Assembly (NCBI RefSeq): GCF_042432825.1
Contig: NZ_JBHLWN010000021.1
Location: 62,001-126,000, forward strand
Direction: 5' to 3'
Length of the DNA stretch: 64,000 bases
Source of the DNA: Gordoniibacillus chartarius
Lineage (GTDB): Bacteria; Bacillota; Bacilli; Paenibacillales; NBRC-103111
Shown: positions 7,946 to 15,858 of the stretch, piece after piece
Numbering within the stretch: position 1 is the stretch's first letter
Layout: each line of letters starts with the position of its first letter
Position numbers and translations under genes: made by a program
The notes under the pieces: generated by a model
Told to the model about the DNA's origin: nothing
Database searches by the model: none
What the model saw: the letters and a program-made list of their open reading frames with translations, nothing else

Positions 7946-7962
7946 AACTAATGTTATTAGTT
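7946..7962. promoter_or_regulatory. Probable TetR operator upstream of the metallo-hydrolase operon
   Basis: AACTAAT, GTT, ATTAGTT is a perfect 17-bp inverted repeat (7-bp arms) 40 bases upstream of the metallo-hydrolase start, in very AT-rich promoter-like DNA. The same half-site TAACTAAT occurs again at 7924-7931. A palindrome of this size next to a tetR-containing operon fits autoregulation. Confidence 0.65.
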
Positions 7963-8032
7963 TTCGCAATAGGCATTCCTCACTTTTCTCCCGAAAACTT
8001 GACGACAGTCATATGATCAGAACGTGATTAAC

Positions 8033-8056
8033 AGGGAGCTGCCCCGGCAGCTCCCT
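8033..8056. terminator. Perfect 11-bp hairpin between the metallo-hydrolase promoter and the methyltransferase end
   Basis: AGGGAGCTGCC and its exact complement are separated by 2 bases. A T-rich run (TTTACTTTT) follows on the + strand only, so it looks like a + strand terminator although no + strand gene precedes it. It may instead end the leftward methyltransferase transcript or insulate the neighbouring promoter. Confidence 0.5.
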
Positions 8057-8179
8057 TTACTTTTGTGGCTTGTTCTGCCAAGAACCGCGCTTTGTATGAT
8101 TTTCCATATACAACAACTCCGATTAAAGCGGAAAGTACGCTTCTTCTATGGAATTTCATTCACAAGTGCTCCAATTCAA

Positions 8180-8959
8180 TCACGAGGTACAATCTACCTT
8201 ACCTTCAGACTCCTTAACGGCCACAATGCGCAGCCGGCTGGTGTCCAGCATCCACTGCCCCTCCCGGTAAAGATACGGCTTCACTTTGGCCTCAATGGTG
8301 CGGTACATCGACGTCCTGTCAGCGGCAGCAACGTCCATAAAGAAATATTCGGCGAAGCTGCCCAGCCAGTCCGGTATTCCTTTATCTCCTCTGAGCGGAG
8401 CCGGCTTGTCGAAGTGCTGAGCGAACGTAACACGGAAGCCGAACCGCTCCAGCAGCCCGGCGTACTCACCGACGGTCGGATGATACCACGGGTTCCGTCC
8501 CGGCCAAGCGAAGCCATGCTCCTCCAGCACCTCCTTCATAGCGCCGGTCAGCACGGCGACGTTGCCGCTGCCGGCAAATTCGGCCACGAATCGGCCGCCC
8601 TCCCGCAGGGCCAGCCAAATGGTGCGGGCGACAGCCTCAGCATCCCGAATCCAGTGCAAAGCTGCATGGGAGAACACCGCGTCAAAGCGGACATCCGTCC
8701 GAAACCGGCAAGCGTCCTCCGCGAGAACATGCAGCCCGGGATGCCTCTGCTTCGCCCGCCGCACCAGCTCCTCCGAGAAGTCGATCCCGGTAGGGATCGC
8801 TCCCGCGGCTGCGATCTCGGCCGTCAAGTCCCCATTCCCGCAGCCGATGTCCAATATTCGCTCCCCGGGACGGGGCTGCAGCAAGGCGAGCAGCTCGGCT
8901 CCCATCTTCGCAGCGGCATCCCGTTTACTTCCATCCGCCTCAGTAGATTTGTTGTGCAT
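8180..8959 (-). CDS. Class I SAM-dependent methyltransferase (trans-aconitate methyltransferase-like)
   Basis: 259 residues. Motif I is ILDIGCGNGDLTAEIA (about 35-50), motif II GIDFSEELVRRAKQ, and FDAVFSHAALHWI matches the Tam/UbiE-type post-motif; REGGRFVAEFAG is the strand before the conserved C-terminal helices. FSHAALHWI and the segment EYAGLLERFGF are characteristic of trans-aconitate methyltransferase-like enzymes, but many small molecules are possible substrates. ATG 8959 has AGGAG 9 bases upstream; the GTG at 8965 overlaps that site. It follows the flavoprotein gene by 51 bases on the same strand. Confidence 0.85.
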   Translation of the reverse strand: MHNKSTEADGSKRDAAAKMGAELLALLQPRPGERILDIGCGNGDLTAEIAAAGAIPTGIDFSEELVRRAKQRHPGLHVLAEDACRFRTDVRFDAVFSHAALHWIRDAEAVARTIWLALREGGRFVAEFAGSGNVAVLTGAMKEVLEEHGFAWPGRNPWYHPTVGEYAGLLERFGFRVTFAQHFDKPAPLRGDKGIPDWLGSFAEYFFMDVAAADRTSMYRTIEAKVKPYLYREGQWMLDTSRLRIVAVKESEGKVDCTS

Positions 8960-9010
8960 CCGCACCTTCTCCTCTTGTTGAATAATATCGATAACAATCC
9001 CCGACCTCGC

Positions 9011-9937
9011 CTAATGCGGCTGCTCCTCATCAGCCGACGGCCACTCTTCCTCCGTCAGATCTTGCATTACGGCGACAGCCGCTTTGCTGCCGGAAGCCGC
9101 GGCATAAATGAGCTGTGACGGCATCACATAGGCGGCATCCCCCGCCGCGTATACGTCGGCTGCGGTCGTCCTGCCCATGGCATCGGTAACAATCCCTCCG
9201 TTATCCGCAACCTGATAGCCGAGCGCCGCCTCGAAGCTTGCTTTAGCCTGCAGAGTCGGACCCACGAAACCACCGCTTCGATCAATATGCGTGCCATCCG
9301 TGAAATGCACCCGCTCCAGCGAGCCGTCCCGCCCGGAAAATGCCGCAACAGCAGTTTCCACGATACGGATCGCCTTGGAGGCCAGCTGCCGCCTCTGCCC
9401 GGCAGTGAACAAATCGCGGCCGTTGGTGCACACGACCACATCCCGGCTCCAGTTGAGCAGCAGCTTGATCATATGGAAAACGGCCGGATGCTCTGCAACG
9501 ACAACCAGTGCCTGATCGCGCAGCTCCCATCCGTCGCAGAAGGGGCAGTTGAACAAGCTTTTCCCATAAAAATCACGTAGCCCTTCGATCTCCGGAAGCA
9601 CCTCCTTCAGTCCGCCAGCCAAAATCACCTTGCCTGCCTCGACGAGCTCTCCCGACATCGTTTGCAGCGCAAAGCCATGGTCCGTTCTCCGTATATCGGT
9701 CACTTCGGCCGGCCAATGCCGGACTGTCGGGTACTTCAGCACCTCCTCGTAAGCAATGCGCCGAAACTCGGCCGGCTGAATGCCGTCCCGCGTAATAAAC
9801 CCGTGCGAGGCGCGCGTCACGCCGTTCCTTGGACGGCTGTCGTCAAACAGCGCAACGCTCCGTCTCGCTCTGCCCAGCACCAGCGCTGCATTTAAGCCCG
9901 CCGGTCCGCCGCCGACTATGGCACAATCGTATTTCAT
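9011..9937 (-). CDS. Thioredoxin reductase-like NAD(P)/FAD-dependent oxidoreductase
   Basis: 308 residues, the size of a low-molecular-weight thioredoxin reductase. FAD-binding GGGPAGLNAA (about 9-18); the redox-active pair lies in NCPFCDGWE (C131, C134), in place of the CATCDG of true thioredoxin reductase; C-terminal FAD motif AADVYAAGDA. The NADPH-binding GxGxxA site expected between about 145 and 170 is poorly conserved (VVVAEHPAVFHMI), so it may not use NADPH as TrxB does. The segment ASHGFITRDG is shared with TrxR-like dithiol oxidases of other pathways. The upstream gene is a Cys-containing Rrf2 regulator, suggesting redox or thiol stress control. Confidence 0.85.
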   Translation of the reverse strand: MKYDCAIVGGGPAGLNAALVLGRARRSVALFDDSRPRNGVTRASHGFITRDGIQPAEFRRIAYEEVLKYPTVRHWPAEVTDIRRTDHGFALQTMSGELVEAGKVILAGGLKEVLPEIEGLRDFYGKSLFNCPFCDGWELRDQALVVVAEHPAVFHMIKLLLNWSRDVVVCTNGRDLFTAGQRRQLASKAIRIVETAVAAFSGRDGSLERVHFTDGTHIDRSGGFVGPTLQAKASFEAALGYQVADNGGIVTDAMGRTTAADVYAAGDAAYVMPSQLIYAAASGSKAAVAVMQDLTEEEWPSADEEQPH

Positions 9938-10024
9938 AAGCTCAATCCCTCCGTTTGTTGATTCAAAGATATTGCAGATTTATTATGTCTATAATTAATC
10001 AAAGCTTAGCACTGCCCAGTGACA

Positions 10025-10426
10025 TCACTTGGACAATGCAGCTCGATCGGCAAGCTCGATCAATTTGGTGTTCCTCAAATGCCGCTCCATCTCATCCTCA
10101 GCCGCCACCATCACCTGATGGATCAAGCACTTTGAATCTTCGCTGCCGCAGCATTCGAACAGCGAAGCGGTGCCTTCCACCGCATGAATAATGTCCAGAA
10201 AGGAAATATCTTCTTTCCTGCCCCTCAGCCGATACCCCCCGCCCGCGCCCGAAGCCGACTCGATCAGCCCCGCTTTCACAAGCTTGGTCAGTATTTTCGA
10301 CAGATAGGTGGGAGATACGCCTTGCTGGTCGGCAAGCTGCTGCACGCCAACCGGTCTGTCCGGTGCAAAGGCTATCATATACAGCATGGTGTGGAGGGCG
10401 TAGTTCGTCGCTTTCGAGTACTTCAT
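10025..10426 (-). CDS. Rrf2 family transcriptional regulator with C-terminal cysteine cluster
   Basis: 133 residues from ATG 10426 (MKYSKATNYALHTM, the standard Rrf2 start); an ATG two codons upstream is also possible, and the longer open frame has no family similarity. Winged helix: VQQLADQQGVSPTYLSKIL and the wing GGYRLRG. Cysteines 92, 93 and 100 (ECCGSEDSKC) correspond to the region where NsrR/IscR-type members bind Fe-S clusters, though the spacing differs. It precedes the TrxR-like gene by 87 bases on the same strand and probably regulates it in response to redox stress. A possible promoter for the flavoprotein lies in the gap. Confidence 0.88.
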   Translation of the reverse strand: MKYSKATNYALHTMLYMIAFAPDRPVGVQQLADQQGVSPTYLSKILTKLVKAGLIESASGAGGGYRLRGRKEDISFLDIIHAVEGTASLFECCGSEDSKCLIHQVMVAAEDEMERHLRNTKLIELADRAALSK

Positions 10427-10538
10427 GTCCATCGCCCCAATCACAGACTTCATGTATCTATAATAACCATAAAATAACTGGCCGTCAATCAGCTCCAGCC
10501 CCCCACAGAGCCATGACCCTTTGCTTCCGCGGTATAGA

Positions 10539-10740
10539 TTAGGGAGTTTGAAGGCGTTATTTTGCTTGATACCCAATGAAATTTTCAAATAGCGGACCCG
10601 CGAGGTCTTATTTTTCCCGAGCTGCCTCAAAATGCCCTGTTTGCCACGATTTGCAGGTAAATAAGCGTCTGCCGATCCTCTATTCTGGGGACCATCGACC
10701 AAACCGACAAAATAACTCCCCGTCAATCCTCTATTTCGCT
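10539..10740. repeat. Probable diverged copy of the 144-bp palindromic intergenic repeat
   Basis: The stretch 10427-10904 has no convincing gene. Its + strand at 10539-10563 aligns with the reverse complement of the terminal arm of the clear copies at 40153 and 47468 (TTAG..GG.TTT..AGGGCG.TATTTT pattern with a few changes). The AATGAAATTTTCAAATAGCGGA part also recalls their interior. The far end is not clear, and direct repeats of ATTGACGG..AGTTATTTT flank it on the minus strand. It is more diverged than the other two copies. Confidence 0.45.
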
Positions 10741-10904
10741 CCTGTTTGTATCAGCATCATTCAGACTGGACGCAAATGCGCAGCTGCAGGAAGTGAATCG
10801 GTTGGCAAGCGAAACGGGCGGCATGGGGCGACGCGTCATACGTCAGGTCGAACGGTGCCCAATATGCACAATCCGGTTTCCCGCGCCGGCCCTGCCCTTA
10901 CCTC

Positions 10905-11066
10905 TTACTTCTCCATATCGACCGAATCGCCGCAGGTCCTGCACACCCGATGCAGCCGATGCTCAATGTAAATCAGCTGGAAGCTTTTCCCCTCACCGCA
11001 TGGGCATCGTCCCAGCACTTTCGGTTCCTCATTCGTCTTGCCTTCCCGCGATGCTTCTCCCGACAT
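10905..11066 (-). CDS. Small zinc-ribbon-like protein (53 residues)
   Basis: A 53-residue frame starts at ATG 11066 with a strong CGGAGGGA ribosome site 6 bases before it. It contains two cysteine pairs, CPC (C21, C23) and CRTC (C42, C45), arranged as a small zinc ribbon, with a beta-like FQLIYIEHRLH between them. An extended -10 box (TGGTATAAT) lies about 35 bases upstream on the same strand. The short acidic end SVDMEK resembles small zinc-finger proteins of Paenibacillus, but I do not recognise a named family. It is likely cytoplasmic; a nucleic-acid or protein adaptor role is only a guess. Confidence 0.7.
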   Translation of the reverse strand: MSGEASREGKTNEEPKVLGRCPCGEGKSFQLIYIEHRLHRVCRTCGDSVDMEK

Positions 11067-11206
11067 GCTTGTTCCCTCCGGTTACATGCTATGACAGCAT
11101 TATACCATACTCCGCCCGGAATGGAGTCTTGAAAAAAACAAGCGGACCAGCCCCGAAACATGTAAAATATACCTAAACCCCAAGTAAAGATGGGAGCCGG
11201 TCGGTC

Positions 11207-12076
11207 ATGAAGCATATATCGGATATTAATTTTAGAGACCCGTTTATTTTACCTGTTCCGGAAGAAGGAATGTACTATTTGTATGGAACGGAAGGGGCGA
11301 CAGCCTGGAAAGGCCAGCCGCAAGGCTTCGATGTGTACCGCAGCAAGGATTTGACTCAATGGGAAGGGCCGTTCCCCGCATTTCGGCCGGAAGCCGGGTT
11401 TTGGGCCGATCATCACTATTGGGCGCCCGAGGTGCACCGTTATCGCAACCGGTATTATATGTTCGCTTCCTTCAAAGCCGACGGCCGCCCGCGGGCTACG
11501 CAAATTTTGGCCTCGGACCACCCGATCGGCCCCTTTGCGCCTCATGGCGCGGGTCCGGTCACACCGGACGACTGGGAATGCTTGGACGGCACCTTGTTTG
11601 TCGATGTGAACGGTGTCCCCTGGATGGTCTTTTGCCGAGAATGGCTGCAGGTTACGGACGGAGAAATGTATGCCGTACAGCTGACACCCGGCCTGACCGG
11701 CACGATCGGCGATCCGGTGCTTCTGTTCAAAGCGTCGGAAGCCCCTTGGTCGGTACCGGGAAAAGAAGGTCAATATGTTACCGACGGTCCGTATTTGTAC
11801 CGGATGCAGGACGGCGAGCTCGTGATGCTGTGGTCCAGCTTAGGCCGCGATGGGTATGCAATGGGGCTTGCCAGATCCGAGAGCGGACAGCTTCTTGGTC
11901 CATGGTGTCATGATCCCGAGCCTCTGTTCGGTGAAGACGGCGGACACGGCATGCTCTTTCGGGATTTCCACGGCAGCCTGCTGCTCACTCTGCACGCCCC
12001 TAACGTAAATCCGCAAGAACGCCCGATCGTTATCGAGCTTGAAGAGGCCGACCGCACCTTCATCCGGCGCCGTTAA
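11207..12076 (+). CDS. Glycoside hydrolase family 43-like protein
   Basis: 289 residues of a five-bladed beta-propeller glycosidase. The N-terminal FRDPFILP gives the catalytic-base Asp typical of GH43 (RDP); DVYRSKDLTQWE and WAPEVHRYRNRYYMFAS give the second and third family signatures, including the WAPE acid region; DGTLFVDVNGVPWMVF follows, and HGMLFRDFHGSLLLTLHAP supplies the C-terminal His blade. GH43 enzymes are arabinofuranosidases or xylosidases. With no signal peptide it is intracellular and would act on imported oligosaccharides. It stands alone; a hairpin at 12194 lies downstream. GGGAG 9 bases before the ATG supports the start. Confidence 0.85.
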   Translation: MKHISDINFRDPFILPVPEEGMYYLYGTEGATAWKGQPQGFDVYRSKDLTQWEGPFPAFRPEAGFWADHHYWAPEVHRYRNRYYMFASFKADGRPRATQILASDHPIGPFAPHGAGPVTPDDWECLDGTLFVDVNGVPWMVFCREWLQVTDGEMYAVQLTPGLTGTIGDPVLLFKASEAPWSVPGKEGQYVTDGPYLYRMQDGELVMLWSSLGRDGYAMGLARSESGQLLGPWCHDPEPLFGEDGGHGMLFRDFHGSLLLTLHAPNVNPQERPIVIELEEADRTFIRRR

Positions 12077-12193
12077 GCGGATCCGTTACACCTCCCAAGT
12101 CTCGGTTATCTCTACCAGAGCATTCTCGCAAATTGTATAGAGCATGCACATTCGTATTATGGCGTTACCGGCAGCGAAATCGTAGAATAATGA

Positions 12194-12224
12194 AAAGAGG
12201 CTGCATCCAATTGGCGGCCTCTTT
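12194..12224. terminator. Hairpin between convergent GH43 and DUF2935 genes
   Basis: AAAGAGGC pairs with GCCTCTTT across a 15-base loop; A and T runs lie on the two sides, so it can stop transcription from both the rightward GH43 gene and the leftward DUF2935 gene. Confidence 0.65.
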
Positions 12225-12253
12225 GATACCTCAAAACCAGTATTCAGCGTGAC

Positions 12254-13090
12254 TCAATGTTCATCCAAACTCATCAACTGTTCGGTCGGAATCGGCCTTC
12301 CTGTTAGTGTACTTTCAAACATGTCGATAATAACTAAAAATCTTTCCGCTTCACGGAATACATGATCGGCAAGCAGCGGGTGAATAATGCTTTTGATTCG
12401 ACAGGATTCAATCAAGTCGCGGGCCGTTCTCTTAAAATCCCGAAGTGATTTAACGGAGACTCGATTTTGATCTAAAAATTGATCGAGAAGCGGAACGGTC
12501 TGGGATTGAGGGCGCATAGAGTCCAAGTCTCGCGCTTGAAATAGTAACTGGTCAAACTCTTCACTGAATTGCCTCGCTTGATCAACCAGCTTCCTTTCCG
12601 AAGGATCGAGCAGATGGCCGATAAATTTGGCATGATCCGCCATGATTCTCAGGAAAAACACATTTTCATTAATAATTGCATCGGGCAGCGGATCCAGCCT
12701 GCCTGAATTGAGCTGTTCGAGACGATTCCTGAAATAAAAAGCTTCCCTGCTAACATGATCAACAAGAAGGGGGAAGTTGTTCTGTCCCGGCAGCTGGCAT
12801 TGTAAAATCAAACCTAGAACCTTTCGTTTAAACACCCAAATATGGGAAACCGCAATATGAACTTCGGCATTAAACCTATGAATGACCTGTGGATCTGCCG
12901 TGCCATCAAAGCTGTGTGATCTGGCTTCAATCGCTTCGAAAGTAGCGTAAAACTGATTTGCTTCTTGGATGAGCTGCGTATCTTCGCACCTGAACCCGAG
13001 CCTCAAAAAGAGCGAATGTTCCTTCATGATTCGAGACCAGAACCTGATTTCGTCTAGAGAACGAATGACAAACCCGTTTGACAAAGCCAT
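12254..13090 (-). CDS. DUF2935 domain protein (two helical repeats)
   Basis: 278 residues, all helical, with two copies of the DUF2935 pattern: the first begins RFWSRIMKEHSLFLRLGF, the second NENVFFLRIMADHAKFIGHLLDPSE. Conserved His and Glu in EHSLFL, DHAKFI and LLADHVFREAERF suggest a metal-binding four-helix bundle, as proposed for this family in Bacillus and Clostridium; function is unknown. The AGGAGGG site touches ATG 13090 directly, so translation may really begin at TTG 13084, 6 bases away. Its base composition is more AT-rich than the flanks, like the following island. Confidence 0.82.
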   Translation of the reverse strand: MALSNGFVIRSLDEIRFWSRIMKEHSLFLRLGFRCEDTQLIQEANQFYATFEAIEARSHSFDGTADPQVIHRFNAEVHIAVSHIWVFKRKVLGLILQCQLPGQNNFPLLVDHVSREAFYFRNRLEQLNSGRLDPLPDAIINENVFFLRIMADHAKFIGHLLDPSERKLVDQARQFSEEFDQLLFQARDLDSMRPQSQTVPLLDQFLDQNRVSVKSLRDFKRTARDLIESCRIKSIIHPLLADHVFREAERFLVIIDMFESTLTGRPIPTEQLMSLDEH

Positions 13091-13153
13091 CCCTCCTAAA
13101 AATCACGCTATGTTATATATAGGAGGGGCTAGGAAATTTATGTCACTGGATAA

Positions 13154-13564
13154 GCTGGTTTGTTCCACGGAGAGTACGGATTGACGGGAAATGTCCTTCA
13201 TTCACCGGGAACCGTCCATATGAATGTATTGGCTCAAGAAGAGAATGGCAATGCGATCACATTTCCTTTCCAGGTTCACGTTCCCGGCGCCGATACTCAT
13301 CAGCATGAGCAATTACGTTCAACCGCTGCTTATTTCAAATCATATCTTAAGGAGATCAACATGCCTATTTGGTTTTTTGCTCAGGTTGGCTTCATCGTAT
13401 TTTTGGTTCTGTACCTCATGTCACACAATCGGCTCCGTTCCCTTAAAGAAGCCGGAGAGCAAGCATTACCGCAGCTTCGCAAGGCGAAGCTGCTCTCTTC
13501 GACCTACATGCTTCTATGGATCGCTTGCTTGCTGCTTATGGCCTTATCATTCTCCATTGGCTAG
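13154..13564 (+). pseudogene. 5'-truncated YtkA/FixH-like membrane protein
   Basis: The frame opens after a stop at 13151 and has no ATG before the conserved part; only a TTG (13160) without a ribosome site. The translation begins in the middle of a beta-sandwich (HGEYGLTGNVLHSPGTVHMN, then ITFPFQVHVPG), which looks like the C-terminal half of a YtkA-like/FixH domain. Two membrane helices (IWFFAQVGFIVFLVLYLM; TYMLLWIACLLLMALSF) and a Lys/Arg-rich loop follow. The signal peptide and first half of the domain are missing, and only about 60 bases separate it from the divergent DUF2935 gene, so the 5' part was probably deleted. It lies 45 bases before the MFS gene. An alternative is a short but functional protein starting at TTG. 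Confidence 0.55.
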
Positions 13565-13609
13565 CTTCCGATCTGCGATAACGGATTTTATATAAGGGGC
13601 GATTCGTAG

Positions 13610-14767
13610 ATGGCAAATATTTGGATACTGAGTCTTGTGAGTTTTTTTACGGATATGGGAACTTATATGGTCACCCCATTAATCCCAGTGTTGCTAGCTT
13701 CATCCGGTCCGCTCATTATTGGGGTCATCGACGGAATAACCGAAAGTCTGGCAAGCTTATTGAAATATTATTCAGGCCGCAGGTCGGATAAGATGAACAA
13801 TAGAAAGCGGATGGCATTAAGTGGATACGGCCTGTCCGCTTTAGGGAGAGTATTCCTTTTCGTTTCATATTCTTGGTTGGGCGTTTTCTTGTGGAAGCTC
13901 ATTGATCGTACTGGAAAAGGGCTTCGTACGGCGCCAAGGGATGCTTTAATTTCGGATGCGGGCGGGAAGAAAAAACAAGGAAAGGCTTTCGGCCTCCACC
14001 AAATGATGGATATGCTGGGGGCCTCAATAGGTATCGGAGCTGCGTATCTGATTTTGCAGTGGCGGGGAGATCAAAGCTTTCGTATGGTATTCCTGTATTC
14101 CTTTATTCCCGTTCTCATCGGCTGGCTACTGCTGTGGGGGGTAAAGGAACGAAACGGAGAGGCTGGAAAAAACCAAGTGGGGACGCAACCGGTTCCAAAG
14201 CTAAACTGGACGCTTCTCGCACCTGACGTGAAAAAGTTACTGCTTATCGTATTTCTATTTACCATTGTAAACTCGTCCAACTCGTTTCTATTGCTCCGGG
14301 CCGCGGAACAAGGGGTTTCCGTCAGTAATGTATTATTGTTATACTTGCTCTTTCATTTAGTTGCTTCTATGCTGTCCTACCTGTCAGGATTGTTTTCGGA
14401 CCGGTTTGGCCGCAGAGGGATCCTCGCAATCGGATATGTACTGTACGGACTTGTCTATATTGGTTTTGCCCAAGTCAGCACAACAGCCGGTTTTATTGCA
14501 TTGTTTGCGTTATACGGATTGTATTCAGCTTTTACTAAAGGTGTCGAAAAGGCCCTTGTCGCCGATATCGCCGGAAAAGAGAATAAAGGGACAGCACTTG
14601 GATTTTATTCGATGATAACGGGGATTGGATTGTTTCCTGCCTCATTGCTCACAGGTTGGTTGTGGCAAACTTTCGGTGCGGAAGTTTCTTTCTACATGAA
14701 TGGGATTATCGCATTGTTTGCCTCGGTGCTGCTATATCGAACACTCTCGTCCAAAGCGCTGCTCTAA
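13610..14767 (+). CDS. MFS transporter (probable efflux)
   Basis: 385 residues with about 12 hydrophobic helices. The family signature RTGKGLRTAPRDALISD lies at about 100-116, and SGLFSDRFGRRGILAIGY in the second half is the duplicated MFS loop motif (DRxGRR). Members with GKGxRxxPRDAL are usually annotated as drug or metalloid efflux transporters; the substrate here is unknown. It follows the truncated YtkA-like frame and converges on a CmtR-like ArsR gene, overlapping its 3' end by 36 bases. Codon and base use is AT-richer than in the surrounding genome, suggesting acquisition together with its neighbours. Confidence 0.85.
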   Translation: MANIWILSLVSFFTDMGTYMVTPLIPVLLASSGPLIIGVIDGITESLASLLKYYSGRRSDKMNNRKRMALSGYGLSALGRVFLFVSYSWLGVFLWKLIDRTGKGLRTAPRDALISDAGGKKKQGKAFGLHQMMDMLGASIGIGAAYLILQWRGDQSFRMVFLYSFIPVLIGWLLLWGVKERNGEAGKNQVGTQPVPKLNWTLLAPDVKKLLLIVFLFTIVNSSNSFLLLRAAEQGVSVSNVLLLYLLFHLVASMLSYLSGLFSDRFGRRGILAIGYVLYGLVYIGFAQVSTTAGFIALFALYGLYSAFTKGVEKALVADIAGKENKGTALGFYSMITGIGLFPASLLTGWLWQTFGAEVSFYMNGIIALFASVLLYRTLSSKALL

Positions 14768-15109
14768 GCCTTCACGGTAAAAAGAACTCCCCCAGATCCG
14801 GAGGGGTCTTAGGCTAAGGTCTTCGCTCACAAGAGCGCACACGGAATCGAACATCATCAGCAATTCCTTGATCTTCCCGCTGCTCAAGCCGTACAACATA
14901 TATTTGCCCTCAGGTCTTCCGACAATAAGGCCGCACCCTTTCAGGCAAGCAAGGTGCTGCGAGATGTTCGATTGATTCCCCTGCAGCTCTTCAACAATTT
15001 GGGAAACCGTCTTTTCCTTATCTTTGATACATTCTAAAATTTGCAGCCGGGTCTTATCTGAAAACCCACGGATCAGCTTTGCTTTGATGTCCAGATGTGC
15101 TTGATTCAC
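14732..15109 (-). CDS. ArsR/SmtB family metal-sensing repressor, CmtR-like
   Basis: 125 residues with a winged helix (TVSQIVEELQGNQSNISQHLACLKGCGLI). Cysteines 55 and 59 in HLACLKGCG, plus Cys91 in FDSVCALV, match the three-cysteine site of the CmtR type (Cd/Pb sensing), rather than the ELCVCD site of ArsR/CadC. The best start is GTG 15109, 10 bases after GGGGG; the frame is open to a TTG at 15130. The last 25 residues (after SEDL) look non-homologous and overlap the MFS gene, so the original C-terminus may have been extended by mutation. The 41-base inverted repeat just upstream is almost certainly its operator. Confidence 0.88.
   Translation of the reverse strand: MNQAHLDIKAKLIRGFSDKTRLQILECIKDKEKTVSQIVEELQGNQSNISQHLACLKGCGLIVGRPEGKYMLYGLSSGKIKELLMMFDSVCALVSEDLSLRPLRIWGSSFYREGLEQRFGRECSI
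14782..14810. terminator. Hairpin just past the MFS gene
   Basis: A CCCCC/GGGG-cored hairpin with AAGA/TCTT ends begins 15 bases after the MFS stop. It lies within the 3' part of the convergent ArsR frame, and its U tract is short, so it is a weak terminator. Confidence 0.45.
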
Positions 15110-15131
15110 CTTGCACAATCCCCCTAACAAA

Positions 15132-15172
15132 TTAGCCTAAACTAATATATTCATCATATTAGTTTTGGCTAA
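15132..15172. promoter_or_regulatory. ArsR operator: 17-bp inverted repeat
   Basis: TTAGCCTAAACTAATAT and its complement, with one mismatch, are separated by 7 bases. The repeat lies 22 bases upstream of the arsR start. An ATTAGTTT half-site recurs at about 15729, upstream of the PCYCGC lipoprotein gene, which may be under the same repressor. Confidence 0.8.
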
Positions 15173-15185
15173 TACGTGTGTCCAT

Positions 15186-15214
15186 GAAGGGCCCCATCTT
15201 TTAGACGGGGCTTC
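15186..15214 (-). terminator. Hairpin downstream of the PCYCGC lipoprotein gene
   Basis: GCCCCATC pairs with GACGGGGC (one G-U), extended by GAAG/CTTC, just before the end of the leftward lipoprotein gene. It has no long U tract but separates that gene from arsR. Confidence 0.5.
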
Positions 15215-15219
15215 TCAAG

Positions 15220-15714
15220 CTATGCAGGCATTGGAGTGTCTGTTGGTTTGGCGTATCCCTTCTTGTATGTGTTGTCAATGATCGTTCGAATTTCTTTGAT
15301 GGACTTGCCTTCTTGTTTCATTTTGACCGACTCTACGGCAATTTGTAAACAAACGCCGCAGCGGGTACCATGGTCGTCCCACACGACCGAGCCATCGGGG
15401 GTAACTTCTTTGATAAAGCAATTCAGGTTGCTCTTATGACCGCTGCTTTCCCCGCAGCCGCAATAGCAAGGAATCCATTGTATAAGATCCGCCGCCTTAC
15501 CGGCTACTTGATACACCAAGCGGATATCTTCGTTCTGCGACTTTAGAAAAGACGGCAATATGTCTACCGAGCTCGTTGTCTCCTGAATGTCATGATGCGC
15601 ATGGTCTTGGGTTTCCGGATGTCCTGCTGCCGGAGAAGAGGCCTGTTTGGAGCCGCAAGCGGTAAGAGCCAATGTCAACGTAAGTAAAAGTATAGGCTTT
15701 TTATATTTCAACAA
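15220..15714 (-). CDS. PCYCGC-motif lipoprotein
   Basis: 164 residues. A lipoprotein signal peptide ends in LTAC (Cys20), followed by a His-rich linker (HPETQDHAHHD). The core contains IPCYCGCGESSGHKSNLNCF and a second pair in HGTRCGVCLQIAVE, the hallmark of the PCYCGC family of unknown function. Seven cysteines and the His cluster suggest binding of metal, possibly copper, or a redox role at the outer face of the membrane. It lies beside a CmtR-like sensor on the same strand, with a matching operator half-site upstream at about 15729, so metal-responsive expression is likely. Confidence 0.85.
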   Translation of the reverse strand: MLKYKKPILLLTLTLALTACGSKQASSPAAGHPETQDHAHHDIQETTSSVDILPSFLKSQNEDIRLVYQVAGKAADLIQWIPCYCGCGESSGHKSNLNCFIKEVTPDGSVVWDDHGTRCGVCLQIAVESVKMKQEGKSIKEIRTIIDNTYKKGYAKPTDTPMPA

Positions 15715-15858
15715 AATTCCACCTCATCAACATTAGTTTACACGAATATATCACAGTTGATTGTATTCTACAGAAAATCCGTACCAATGAATAACAGCGT
15801 AAAACCGCTCACTCGAGCACCTTACTCATCTTTGCACAACACAATTACCGTAGAAAAT

